From Burkholderiales bacterium (GTDB taxonomy: Bacteria; Pseudomonadota; Gammaproteobacteria; Burkholderiales; SHXO01): a stretch of DNA of 64,000 bases. Of this stretch, positions 56,341-64,000 are shown piece after piece; positions within the stretch are counted from its first letter, which is position 1, and the number at the start of each line of letters is the position of its first letter. Both the position numbers and the translations under genes were made by a program. The notes under the pieces were generated by a model, which was not told the origin of the DNA, ran no database searches, and saw only the letters and a program-made list of their open reading frames with translations. The stretch is from positions 41,664-105,663 of the forward strand of contig JADZGB010000032.1 of NCBI GenBank assembly GCA_020854105.1. The letters are read 5' to 3'.

Positions 56341-56522
56341 AACCACGAAGGCTCGAAAGATCGTCAACCACGAGGGCACGAAGACACGAAAGAAACTCGG
56401 GAAAGAGTACAGGTCCGTTTCGCAATCGGGCTGCATGGTGCTCGTGTAACCCCTGCCAGCCGTTCTCTTCCTGTTCTCGTCTTTGCCTTTCCTCGTGCCT
56501 TCGTGTCTTCGTGGTGAAGAAT
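56341..56522. mobile_element. CACGAAG-type inverted-repeat element between adaptor and pump genes
   Basis: The left arm (about 56363-56400) reads ACCACGAGGGCACGAAGACA then CGAAAGAAA; the right arm (56486-56522), read in reverse complement, gives ACCACGAAGACACGAAGGCA then CGAGGAAAG. A further ACCACGAAGGC lies at 56341. About 85 bp separate the arms. This ACCACGAAGACACGAAGG motif is a widespread non-coding repeat in bacterial genomes; here it could fold into a long hairpin in the mRNA. No transposase. Confidence 0.65.
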
Positions 56523-56525
56523 TTT

Positions 56526-57623
56526 TCACCCTTGCCGCACCGACACCTTCGCGCCGGGCGTCACCCGCAGCTGCCCCACGGTGATCACCGTCTCGCCCGG
56601 CTGCACGCCCTCGGCGATCACCGCGCGGCCGGCTTCGGTGCGCTCGACCTTCACCGGACGCAGCTCCGCGGTCTGGTCCGGCTTGACCACGTACACGTAC
56701 TGGCCCTCGGGCCCATTCTGGATGGCCTGTGCCGGCACGACCACCACGTCGGCCTGTTCGGCGAGCTTGAGCGTGGTGGTGACGAACTGGCCGGGCCACA
56801 GCCGCCAGTCGGCATTGTCGAAGGTCGCGTGCAGTCGGATGGTGCCGGTCTGCGCGTCGACGGCGTTGTCGATGAAGCTCAGCTGCCCCGACACGGGCGC
56901 GGGATCGCTGCCTTCTAGCGTCACCGACACGTCCAGCGGTGCGCCTCCGGCCGGATTGCGCACCTGTGCCAGCAGGCGTTCGGGCACGGCAAAGCTCACG
57001 TTGATCGGGGCCATGCGGTTGATGGTGACGAGCGGCTGGCTGGCGTTGGCCGTGACCGTGCTGCCAAGCTGCAGGGCCACGCGTCCGGCGCGCCCCGCGA
57101 TGGGCGCTTCGATGCGCGTGTAGGACAGCTGCACGCGCGCGGTCTGCACCGCGGCGCGGTCCGCCTCCACCGTGGCTTGCGCCGCGGCAAGGCCGGTGCG
57201 CGCCTGCGTGAGCGCTTCCTCGGAAACGAAGCCCTTGCTCTGCAGTTCCGTGTAGCGCCGCTCGAGCGATCGCGCGTTGGTTAGCAGCGCGCGATCGCGC
57301 GCCTCCTCGGCCTCGAGCTGCTTGAGTTGCGCCTGCAGGTAGCGCCGGTCCAGTTCGAACAGGAGCTGGCCCTTGCGCACCTCCTGGCCGTCGCGCACGT
57401 GCACCGCGACGATCTGTCCGTCGATGCGCGACTTCACCGCGACGCTCTCCACCGGCTGGACGTTGCCCACGGCCGTGACCGTGAGCGGGACGGTGCGGCG
57501 CTCGGTCATGGCGACCGATACCGGTGCCGGCGGCGTTTCGGTCTTCGTCGCCGCGCTCTTGCCGTCGTTGCAGCCGGCCGCGGCCGTAGCGAGCAAGAGC
57601 AGGACGCGCAGGGTCGCTGTCAT
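56526..57623 (-). CDS. RND efflux periplasmic adaptor (MdtA/AcrA type) lipoprotein
   Basis: 365 residues. A lipobox LLATAAAGC predicts acylation at Cys18, typical of adaptors anchored in the inner membrane. Order: beta-barrel start VSVAMTERRTVPLTVTAVGN, lipoyl half DGQIVAVHVRDGQEVRKGQL, a helical hairpin (about 95-165), lipoyl half VQLSYTRIEAPIAGRAGRVA, and the beta-barrel and membrane-proximal domains with GTIRLHATFDNADWRLWPGQ. The ATG overlaps the lysA stop (ATGA, 57620-57623), so expression is coupled to lysine synthesis; the pump gene comes 223 bp later, after a repeat element. Confidence 0.94.
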   Translation of the reverse strand: MTATLRVLLLLATAAAGCNDGKSAATKTETPPAPVSVAMTERRTVPLTVTAVGNVQPVESVAVKSRIDGQIVAVHVRDGQEVRKGQLLFELDRRYLQAQLKQLEAEEARDRALLTNARSLERRYTELQSKGFVSEEALTQARTGLAAAQATVEADRAAVQTARVQLSYTRIEAPIAGRAGRVALQLGSTVTANASQPLVTINRMAPINVSFAVPERLLAQVRNPAGGAPLDVSVTLEGSDPAPVSGQLSFIDNAVDAQTGTIRLHATFDNADWRLWPGQFVTTTLKLAEQADVVVVPAQAIQNGPEGQYVYVVKPDQTAELRPVKVERTEAGRAVIAEGVQPGETVITVGQLRVTPGAKVSVRQG

Positions 57624-58900
57624 CGCTGCGGCGGGAAAGGCAGCCGGCGCTCACCGGCGAACAGATCTCCGACCCGCTCGCGCGCACGCACCAGATGCAC
57701 GGCATCGCCGTCGACCACCGCTTCGGCCGCACGTGCACGCGTGTTGTAGTTCGAACTCATGCTCATGCCGTATGCGCCCGCTGACATCACGGCCAGCAGA
57801 TCGCCCTCGGAGAGGGCCAGATCACGCCCGTGTCCGAGGAAGTCGCCGCTCTCGCACACCGGTCCCACGATCTCCCAGTGCCGTGTCTCGCGGGCACCGG
57901 GCTGCACCGGCACGATCGCGTGGTAGGCGTCGTACAGCGCCGGGCGCATCAGGTCGTTCATCGCCGCATCCACGATCGCGAAGTTCCTTGCCGGTCCTGG
58001 CTTGAGGTATTCCACGCGGGTGAGCAGCACGCCCGCGTTGCCCACCAGTGCGCGCCCCGGTTCCAGGATGATGGTCTCGCGCCGGTCGCCGAGCCTTGCG
58101 AGCAGGGCTTCGACGTAGCGGCCCGGTTCCGGCGGTGTCTCGTCGGCGTAGCGGATGCCCAGTCCGCCGCCGAGATCGAGATGGTGCAGGCCGATGCCCT
58201 CCGTCTCCAGGCGCGCGACCAGGCCGAGCAGCTTGTCGAGGGCGTCCAGGAAGGGCGGGATCTCGGTGATCTGCGAGCCGATGTGGTAATCGATCCCGGT
58301 GATGCGCAGCCCCGGCAGGCCGTGCGCGCGCCGGTAGAGCGCGAAGGCGTCCTCGAACGCGACACCGAACTTGTTGTTGCGAAGCCCGGTGGAGATGTAG
58401 GGATGGGTTTTCGGGTCGACGTCGGGATTGACGCGCAGGCTGATGGCTGCGTCGATCTTCCTGCGTGCGGCAATGGACGAGATGCGCTCGAGCTCGCTGG
58501 CCGATTCCACGTTGAAGCACAGGATGCCCTTGTCCAGCGCCAGCTCGATCTCGTCGACGCGCTTGCCCACGCCCGAGAACACCACCTTTCGCGCATCGCC
58601 GCCCGCGGCCAGCACGCGCTCGAGTTCGCCGCCGGAGACGATGTCGAATCCGCTGCCCAGGCGCGCGAACAGGTCGAGGATGGCGAGATTCGAGTTGGCC
58701 TTGGCTGCGTAGCACAGCAGATGGGGCCGCGTACCGAACGGCCGGGAGAAGGCGTGGAAGGCCTGCGTGAGTTGGGCGCGCGAGTAGACGTAGCAGGGCG
58801 TGCCGAAGGACGCGGCGATCTGCGGCAGCGGCACGTCCTCGACGCACAGGGTGCCCGCACGATAGCCGATGAAGGTGGAATGCGGGGGGTCGGTCAGCAT
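57620..58900 (-). CDS. lysA: Diaminopimelate decarboxylase
   Basis: 426 residues. LysA makes lysine from meso-diaminopimelate with PLP. Marks: YVYSRAQLTQAFHAF, PLP lysine in LLCYAAKANSNLAILDLF, GSGFDIVSGGELERVLAAG, GVGKRVDEIELALDKGILCF, the catalytic/PLP-phosphate motif HHLDLGGGLGIRY, EPGRALVGNAGVLLTRVEYL, and VGPVCESGDFLGHGRDL (Cys of the partner active site). The lptM gene lies 19 bp upstream, a known pairing, and the efflux adaptor overlaps its stop. Confidence 0.96.
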   Translation of the reverse strand: MLTDPPHSTFIGYRAGTLCVEDVPLPQIAASFGTPCYVYSRAQLTQAFHAFSRPFGTRPHLLCYAAKANSNLAILDLFARLGSGFDIVSGGELERVLAAGGDARKVVFSGVGKRVDEIELALDKGILCFNVESASELERISSIAARRKIDAAISLRVNPDVDPKTHPYISTGLRNNKFGVAFEDAFALYRRAHGLPGLRITGIDYHIGSQITEIPPFLDALDKLLGLVARLETEGIGLHHLDLGGGLGIRYADETPPEPGRYVEALLARLGDRRETIILEPGRALVGNAGVLLTRVEYLKPGPARNFAIVDAAMNDLMRPALYDAYHAIVPVQPGARETRHWEIVGPVCESGDFLGHGRDLALSEGDLLAVMSAGAYGMSMSSNYNTRARAAEAVVDGDAVHLVRARERVGDLFAGERRLPFPPQR

Positions 58901-58919
58901 GAGGGTTCCGGTCGCCGGC

Positions 58920-59159
58920 CTAGCGCACCGCAGGCTGAACGGGAGGGGGCGGCGCGGTCTGCGCCGGCTCCGCGGGCGCCACGCGTCGTTCGCGCTCCAG
59001 CGCTTCGGCTTCCCGCTCGCGCTGCTCGCGCGCGGCGAGCGCGCGCCGGCGCGCCTCCTCCTCCTGCAGTTGCTCCGCGGTGGGAATGTACAGGCTTCCC
59101 TTCTGTCCGCATCCCTGCAGCAGACAGGCGAGCAGGACGAGCGGGAGAAAGGCGCGCAT
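58920..59159 (-). CDS. lptM: LptM-like small lipoprotein (YifL family)
   Basis: 79 residues. Signal peptide with lipobox LACLLQGCGQKGSLYIP, which is the LptM/YifL signature (C-G-x-K-G-x-L-x-x-P). LptM helps assembly of the LPS translocon LptD-LptE in E. coli. The rest is longer than in E. coli and is a charged helix (EEEARRRALAAREQREREAE) with a Pro-rich end. It sits just upstream of lysA, as in many beta- and gammaproteobacteria. Confidence 0.88.
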   Translation of the reverse strand: MRAFLPLVLLACLLQGCGQKGSLYIPTAEQLQEEEARRRALAAREQREREAEALERERRVAPAEPAQTAPPPPVQPAVR

Positions 59160-59215
59160 GAGGGTTGGAACTGCGGTTTCGATCGAGTGTAGCACAGGGC
59201 CCTCCAGCGCCTGCT

Positions 59216-59965
59216 CTACAGGGACATGTAGTGCGCGGCCCGCCGGTCCAGCTCGGCGCGGGCGTCGCGGTAGCCGGGGTGCAGGCGCTCGACGGTGGAC
59301 CAGAAGCGCACCGAGTGGTTCATCACGCGCAGGTGCGCTACCTCGTGGGCCACGACGTAGTCGATCAGGCGCGGCGGCGCCTGCATCAGGCGCCAGTTGA
59401 GCCGCACCTCGCGGCGCGCGTTGCAGCTCCCCCAGCGTCCCTGCGCGCTGCTCAGCATCACCACGGGCGGAGGCTCGCCCAGTATTGCCGCGAAGCGTAT
59501 CGCGGACGCGCTCAGATGCGGCAGCGCATGGCGCCGGTACCAGGCAAGCACTGCGGCACGCACTGCGGCCGGATCCTCCGGAGCGGTGAGCCACAGGCGC
59601 AGCGTCCCGTCCTCGTGGAGCTGCGCGACGGTGCGCCCGGTGTGCCGGGTGAGCTGGAGCGGCACGTCGCGGCCGAGGAATTCCACTGCCGCGCCGTGCG
59701 TCCAGCGGCGCTCGCGCGGCCGCCGCGCCGCGTACAGCTCGAGCTTGCCCAGCACCCAGGCAGTGGACTGCCGCAGCAGTTCGTCGATGCGCTGCTCCGC
59801 GGTGCGCCATGGCACGCTGACGGTGAGTCCGTCTTCGTCCACCGTGAGCAGCATCCGCCGGCGCCGCACGCTGCGCTTCAGTACGTAGGGCACCTCGTGC
59901 TCGCCGAGCAGTGCGGTGCGCCGCTCGGAGATGCGTTCGGGGCGTCGGAAGAGATCGAACTGCAC
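59216..59965 (-). CDS. YgjP-type M48 metallopeptidase (SprT-like, DUF45)
   Basis: 249 residues from GTG 59965, 11 bp after the plsC stop; no ATG fits better. The zinc motif is LIDYVVAHEVAHLRVMNHS (HExxH plus a further His), with RWGSCNARREVRLNWRLMQA before it, the DUF45/YgjP signature. The N-terminal half is strand-rich (VPYVLKRSVRRRRMLLTVDE). YgjP proteins are predicted cytoplasmic peptidases of unknown substrate. It closes the glyQ-glyS-gmhB-plsC operon, a conserved position in betaproteobacteria. Confidence 0.9.
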   Translation of the reverse strand: MQFDLFRRPERISERRTALLGEHEVPYVLKRSVRRRRMLLTVDEDGLTVSVPWRTAEQRIDELLRQSTAWVLGKLELYAARRPRERRWTHGAAVEFLGRDVPLQLTRHTGRTVAQLHEDGTLRLWLTAPEDPAAVRAAVLAWYRRHALPHLSASAIRFAAILGEPPPVVMLSSAQGRWGSCNARREVRLNWRLMQAPPRLIDYVVAHEVAHLRVMNHSVRFWSTVERLHPGYRDARAELDRRAAHYMSL

Positions 59966-59976
59966 TCGCGTCCGAT

Positions 59977-60693
59977 TCAGCGGGGCACGCCCAGGCGCTG
60001 CACCTCCTCCTCGATCCACGCGCGCACGCGGGCGTTCAGCTCCTCCGCCTTCATGCCGGCCGGATCGATGGGCGGACCGATGCTCAGGGTGATCGTGCCC
60101 GGACGCTTGAGGAAACTGTCGCGCGGCCACAGGTAGCCGGCGTTGTGCGCCACCGGCACGACCGGCGCACCGGTCTGTGCCGCCAGCCATGCGCCGCCGA
60201 CGTGATAGGTGGTCTGTGCGCCGGGGGCATGACGGTGCCCCTCGGGGTACACCACGATCCAGAATCCCCGCGCCAGACGGTCGCGTCCCTGTTCGAGCGT
60301 CTGCTTGAGCGCACGCATGCCGGCCGCGCGGTCGATGGCGATCGGACTGGTGAGCGCGAGCGCCCAGCCGAAGAAGGGAACCTTGAGCAGGCTGCGCTTG
60401 AGCACCCACACCTGCGGCGGGAGGACGACCTGCAGGACGAGCGTCTCCCACGCCGACTGGTGCTTGGCCAGGACCACGCTCGGCCGGGCGGGCAGGTTCT
60501 CCAGGCCGCGAACCTGGTAGCGCACGCCGCATATCCACTTCGCCAGCCAGACCACCATGCGCGCCCAGATGCTGATGAAGCGGTAGCGCGCCATCGGCGA
60601 GAGCGGCAGCGTGAACATCGACAGCAGCGACCAGACTACCGTGAGCACGGCTTGCAGGATCACGAACAGCAGCGAGCGCAGCGCGGTCAGCAT
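59977..60693 (-). CDS. plsC: 1-acyl-sn-glycerol-3-phosphate acyltransferase
   Basis: 238 residues from ATG 60693, five bases after the gmhB stop region. PlsC adds the second acyl chain to make phosphatidic acid. N-terminal membrane segments: SLLFVILQAVLTVVWSLLSM and the next. Acyltransferase motifs: I, VVLAKHQSAWETL, where the usual H-x4-D is H-x4-E; II, PIAIDRAAGMRALKQTLEQG; III, FWIVVYPEGHRHAPG; IV, GAPVVPVAHNAG. The Glu for Asp change in motif I occurs in this betaproteobacterial branch and need not inactivate it. Confidence 0.92.
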   Translation of the reverse strand: MLTALRSLLFVILQAVLTVVWSLLSMFTLPLSPMARYRFISIWARMVVWLAKWICGVRYQVRGLENLPARPSVVLAKHQSAWETLVLQVVLPPQVWVLKRSLLKVPFFGWALALTSPIAIDRAAGMRALKQTLEQGRDRLARGFWIVVYPEGHRHAPGAQTTYHVGGAWLAAQTGAPVVPVAHNAGYLWPRDSFLKRPGTITLSIGPPIDPAGMKAEELNARVRAWIEEEVQRLGVPR

Positions 60694-60697
60694 GGCA

Positions 60698-61249
60698 TCA
60701 GTGCCCCGGAATGATCGCCCGCACCGCCGCGGCGAGATCGTCGAAGACCAGCGTCGATTCGGGCAGGCCGCCTGCGCTGCGCGTCTTGCCACCCTTGCCG
60801 GTCAGGACCAGCATCGGCCGGCAGCCCACGTTGGCCGCGGCCTGCAGGTCGCGCAGCGAATCGCCCACGCTTGGCACGCCGGCGAGGCCGGTGTTGAAGC
60901 GGCGGGCGATGTCCAGGTACATGCCGGGCCTGGGCTTGCGGCACTCGCAGCCGGTCTCGGCCGGATGCGGGCAGTAGAACAGTGCGTCGATGCGTCCGCC
61001 GAACGCGGCCAGCGCCTTGTACATCTTGTCGTTGATGGCGTTGAGTGCGGCCATGTCGAGCAGGCCGCGTCCGATGCCGGACTGGTTGGAGCATACGACC
61101 ACCCGGTACCCCGAGTGCGTGAGCATCGCGATCGCCTCGAGGCTGCCGGGAATCGGCTTCCACTCGGCGGGCGACTTGATGAACTGATCGCTGTCGACGT
61201 TGATGACGCCGTCGCGATCGAGGATCACCAGTTTCAGGGAGGTGGGCAT
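60698..61249 (-). CDS. gmhB: D-glycero-beta-D-manno-heptose 1,7-bisphosphate 7-phosphatase
   Basis: 183 residues, HAD family. GmhB makes heptose-1-phosphate for LPS inner core. Marks: catalytic D-x-D in LVILDRDGVINVDSD, SNQSGIGRGLLDMAALNAIN, the zinc loop FYCPHPAETGCECRKPRPG (Cys/His/Cys/Cys) and GDSLRDLQAAANVGCRPMLV. The zinc loop places it with GmhB rather than other HAD proteins. It lies 15 bp after glyS and just before plsC. Confidence 0.95.
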   Translation of the reverse strand: MPTSLKLVILDRDGVINVDSDQFIKSPAEWKPIPGSLEAIAMLTHSGYRVVVCSNQSGIGRGLLDMAALNAINDKMYKALAAFGGRIDALFYCPHPAETGCECRKPRPGMYLDIARRFNTGLAGVPSVGDSLRDLQAAANVGCRPMLVLTGKGGKTRSAGGLPESTLVFDDLAAAVRAIIPGH

Positions 61250-61264
61250 GCGCTCGTCCGCCGG

Positions 61265-63376
61265 TCAGCTCTCGCCCGACACGCCGAGGCTGGAGATGTC
61301 GGCGACCTGGTTCAGCAGCGCCTCGAGCTGTGCCAGCAGGGCAAGGCGGTTATCGCGCGTGAGGGGTTCGTCGGTCATGACCATCACCTCGTCGAAGAAA
61401 GTATCCACTTCCCTGCGCACGCCGGCAAGCAGCCGCAGCGCCTGCGTGTAGTCCTCGTCGCGCACGAGCGCGCGCACCTGCGGCAGCAGCTGGCCGGTCA
61501 CCCGGTGCAGGTCTCTCTCGGCCTGCGCCTGGAGCAGCGCCGGTTCCACCTCGGTGCCGGGCACGGTGGTCTTCCTCAGGATGTTGCGGATGCGCTTGTT
61601 CGCGCTCGCCAGCGACTGTGCCTCCGGCATGCCGCGGAAGGCGCGCACCGCGTGCAGGCGTGGCAGCACCTGGTCGATGCGCGTGGGCTGCTGGCCGACC
61701 ACCGCTTCGATCTCGTCCTGGGCGAATTCGCGCTCGCGCAGGTAGCCGCGCAGGCGCTCGAGCATGAATCCGTGCAGGTCCGCGTCCACGCTGTCGGCCA
61801 CCACGCCCGGTGCAAACCCGAGCTTGGCGAGCTGCAGCAGCTCGCGCAGGTCGAGCGGCAGCTCACGCTCGGCGAGGAGGCGCAGCACCCCCAGCGCCTG
61901 GCGGCGCAGACCGAAGGGGTCGCGATCGCCGGTGGGCACCAGGCCAATGCCATAGATGCCGACCAGGGTGTCGAGCTTGTCGGCCAGCGCCACCGCCCCG
62001 CCGATGTTGTCGCAGGGAAGCGTGTCGGCGGCGAAGCGGGGCCGGTAGTGCGCCTCGATGGCATCTGCCACGGCGGCCGGCTCGCCGTCGTGCAATGCGT
62101 AGTAGCGTCCCATGATCCCCTGCAGCTCGGGGAACTCGCCGACCATGCCGCTGACCAGATCCGCCTTGCACAGCCAGGCAGCGCGCTCGGCCTGCGCCAC
62201 GTCGGCATGCAGCTTCTCGGCAATCGCGCTGGCGAGCTCGCGGATGCGCTGCACGCGGTCCAGCTGCGAGCCGAGCCTGTTGTGATGGACGACATCGGCG
62301 AGACGCTCCACACGCTCGCTCAGCTTCGTTTTGCGGTCCTGGTCGAAGAAGAACTTCGCATCGGCCAGGCGCGGGCGCACCACGCGCTCGTTGCCGCCGA
62401 TGACGCGGCCGGGATCGGCCGGCGTGACGTTGCTGACCACCAGGAAGCTGTTGGTGAGCCGGCCGTGTGCGTCGAGGAGCGGAAAATACTTCTGGTTCGC
62501 CTTCATCGTCAGGATGAGGCACTCCTGCGGCACTTCCAGGAACTGCGCTTCGAACCGGCACAACAGTACGTTGGGGCGCTCCACCAGCCCCGTCACCTCG
62601 TCCAGCAGCGCCTCGTCGCGGATCGGCTGCAGCCCCTGCGCCTGCGCTGCGCGCGCGAGCTGCGCCTCGATCTCTGCGCGCCGCTCGTCGAAGGCGGCGA
62701 TTACCGCACCCTGTTCGCGCAGTTGCGCGGCATAGCTGTCCGTGTCGCGGATCTCGATGCGCGGGACCGCGGCTTCGAAACGATGGCCCTGCGTGGTGCG
62801 CCCGGCATCCAGGCCGAGGACCCTCACCGGCACCACCGCCTCGCCGTGCAGCGCGACCAGTGCGTGCGCCGGACGCACGAAGCTCACGCTGCTCCAGCCG
62901 TCGGCCAGCTGGTACTGCATGACCTTCGGAATGGGAAGCTTCGCGAGCGTCTCGTCCAGCGCCTTCTGCAGGCCGTCGGCGATCGACGCACCCTTGACCA
63001 CCGTGTCGAGGAACAGGGTCTCGGTCTTGCCGTCCATCCGGCGCTCGAGCGAGGGCACGACCGACTCGTCGGCGCCGAGCGCGGCGAGCTTCCTGAGCAG
63101 TGCCGCGGATGCCTTGCCCTGTGCGGTGAGGCCGACGCTCACGGGCATCAGCTTCTGGGCGACGGTCCTGTCCGCGGCCTGCGTGGACACCGATGCGATG
63201 TGCACGGCGAGCCGGCGCGGACTGGCCAATGCACGGACCGGCGCATCCGCCGTGCACAGCCCCTGTGCGCTCAGGCCATCGCGCATCGTGGCGGCGAAGC
63301 TGTCGCCGAGCCTCTTCAGTGCCTTCGGCGGCAGCTCCTCGACCAGCAGTTCGACCAGCAGGTTCCTCGCGCTCAT
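61265..63376 (-). CDS. glyS: Glycyl-tRNA synthetase beta subunit
   Basis: 703 residues, full length. The beta subunit recognises tRNA-Gly in the alpha2-beta2 enzyme. Marks: NLLVELLVEELPPKALKRLG at the start, RLAVHIASVSTQAADRTVAQ, LCRFEAQFLEVPQECLILTM, KYFPLLDAHGRLTNSFLVVS, FFFDQDRKTKLSERVERLAD, the HD-like core, and C-terminal anticodon-type DALR region (VPGTEVEPALLQAQAERDLH, FFDEVMVMTDEPLTRDNRLA). Only three bases separate it from the glyQ stop. Confidence 0.97.
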   Translation of the reverse strand: MSARNLLVELLVEELPPKALKRLGDSFAATMRDGLSAQGLCTADAPVRALASPRRLAVHIASVSTQAADRTVAQKLMPVSVGLTAQGKASAALLRKLAALGADESVVPSLERRMDGKTETLFLDTVVKGASIADGLQKALDETLAKLPIPKVMQYQLADGWSSVSFVRPAHALVALHGEAVVPVRVLGLDAGRTTQGHRFEAAVPRIEIRDTDSYAAQLREQGAVIAAFDERRAEIEAQLARAAQAQGLQPIRDEALLDEVTGLVERPNVLLCRFEAQFLEVPQECLILTMKANQKYFPLLDAHGRLTNSFLVVSNVTPADPGRVIGGNERVVRPRLADAKFFFDQDRKTKLSERVERLADVVHHNRLGSQLDRVQRIRELASAIAEKLHADVAQAERAAWLCKADLVSGMVGEFPELQGIMGRYYALHDGEPAAVADAIEAHYRPRFAADTLPCDNIGGAVALADKLDTLVGIYGIGLVPTGDRDPFGLRRQALGVLRLLAERELPLDLRELLQLAKLGFAPGVVADSVDADLHGFMLERLRGYLREREFAQDEIEAVVGQQPTRIDQVLPRLHAVRAFRGMPEAQSLASANKRIRNILRKTTVPGTEVEPALLQAQAERDLHRVTGQLLPQVRALVRDEDYTQALRLLAGVRREVDTFFDEVMVMTDEPLTRDNRLALLAQLEALLNQVADISSLGVSGES

Positions 63377-63379
63377 CGC

Positions 63380-64000
63380 TCAGGCCGCCTTCTTCTGCTT
63401 CTCGAGCAGCGCGAGCGTCTCCTCGGCCCACGCCCGCGGCGCCATCGGGAAACCCATGCGCGCGCGGCTGTCCACGTAGCTGTGCGCGACGCTGCGTGCG
63501 AGATTGCGGATGCGGCCGATGTAGGCGGCGCGCTCGGTCACGCTGATGGCGCCGCGCGCATCGAGCAGATTGAAGGTGTGCGCGGCCTTGAGCACCTGTT
63601 CGTAGGCCGGCAGCGCCAGCTGCTGGTCCATCAGGTGCCTGGCCTGCTTCTCGTGTGCGCCGAAGGCGCTCAGCAGGAACTCGACGTTGCTGTGCTCGAA
63701 GTTGTAGGCGCTCTGCTCGACCTCGTTCTGGTGGTACACGTCGCGATAGGTGAGGCCCTCGGTCCACACCAGGTCGAACACGTTGTCCACGCTCTGCAGG
63801 TACATCGCCAGGCGTTCCAGGCCGTAGGTGATCTCGCCCGACACCGGCTTGCACTCGATGCCGCCGGCCTGCTGGAAATAGGTGAATTGCGTCACTTCCA
63901 TGCCGTTGAGCCAGACTTCCCAGCCGAGTCCCCAGGCGCCCAGCGTCGGGTTCTCCCAGTCGTCCTCGACGAAACGGATGTCGTTTTTCTTCAGGTCGAA
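63380..64000 (-). CDS. glyQ: Glycyl-tRNA synthetase alpha subunit, partial (N-terminus outside window)
   Basis: The frame is open to the right edge; 206 residues are visible. The alpha subunit binds glycine and ATP. Visible marks: [80 protein letters not shown] and [20 protein letters not shown]. It is complete at the 3' end and followed by glyS after three bases. A full protein would be about 300 residues, so roughly a third is missing. Confidence 0.97.
   Translation of the reverse strand, partial: FDLKKNDIRFVEDDWENPTLGAWGLGWEVWLNGMEVTQFTYFQQAGGIECKPVSGEITYGLERLAMYLQSVDNVFDLVWTEGLTYRDVYHQNEVEQSAYNFEHSNVEFLLSAFGAHEKQARHLMDQQLALPAYEQVLKAAHTFNLLDARGAISVTERAAYIGRIRNLARSVAHSYVDSRARMGFPMAPRAWAEETLALLEKQKKAA

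Overview
The window is GC-rich chromosomal DNA from a Proteobacterium, most likely a betaproteobacterium; the order cannot be resolved by eye. The main evidence is gene order: glyQ-glyS-gmhB-plsC-ygjP, gshA-gshB-EIIA-ptsH-ptsI, lptM-lysA and msrP-msrQ are arrangements I associate with that class. GshA is of the proteobacterial type and GlnK-Amt is present. About 60 protein genes fill nearly all of the sequence. I found no rRNA, tRNA, CRISPR array, prophage, transposase or plasmid functions.

Left part (1-16 kb, mostly minus strand): a Sel1-type exported protein (cut by the window edge), an NTF2-like exported protein, and an overlapping pair made of a 598-residue protein I do not recognise and a stand-alone homologue of the C-terminal domain of the nickel-insertion protein LarC. 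Then come an exported M20 amidohydrolase, VanZ-like, GST, NudC, E3 (lpdA), proA, holA, and the PTS regulators EI, HPr and EIIA behind the glutathione genes gshB and gshA. Most stop/start codons in this block touch or overlap.

Middle (16-33 kb): divergent fhs, then queF, an AI-2E-type permease, and amt-glnK with a visible sigma54/NtrC control region and a terminator. These are followed by ubiK, a cytochrome b561-YceI-YceI cluster, bioA-bioD, comM, a VIT-type transporter with a decayed ferritin-like domain, and metH. The metH leader holds what looks like a complete SAM-II riboswitch, an antiterminator and an intrinsic terminator.

Right part (33-64 kb): a PhyH-type oxygenase behind metH, a large exported HEXXH metallopeptidase convergent with an archaemetzincin-like protein that has lost its zinc motif, a DUF486 protein, an amidase, two exported proteins of unknown role, mgtE, msrPQ, alanine dehydrogenase, an HSL-type esterase, an EamA exporter, DUF1178, a second short MgtE-like protein with DUF445, UspA-like, TrpB2, an RND efflux pump with its adaptor coupled to lysA, lptM, and the glyQS block.

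Small-scale structure: a family of palindromic GTCATCCCGG-type repeats sits at four transcription-unit ends (5.1, 24.1, 40.8, 51.7 kb), and a different CACGAAG-type inverted-repeat element separates the RND pump gene from its adaptor (56.3-56.5 kb). The observations most worth following are the 598-aa/LarC2-like pair, the archaemetzincin-like pseudoenzyme, the SAM-II attenuator on metH, and the lysA-adaptor-pump unit split by a repeat element.
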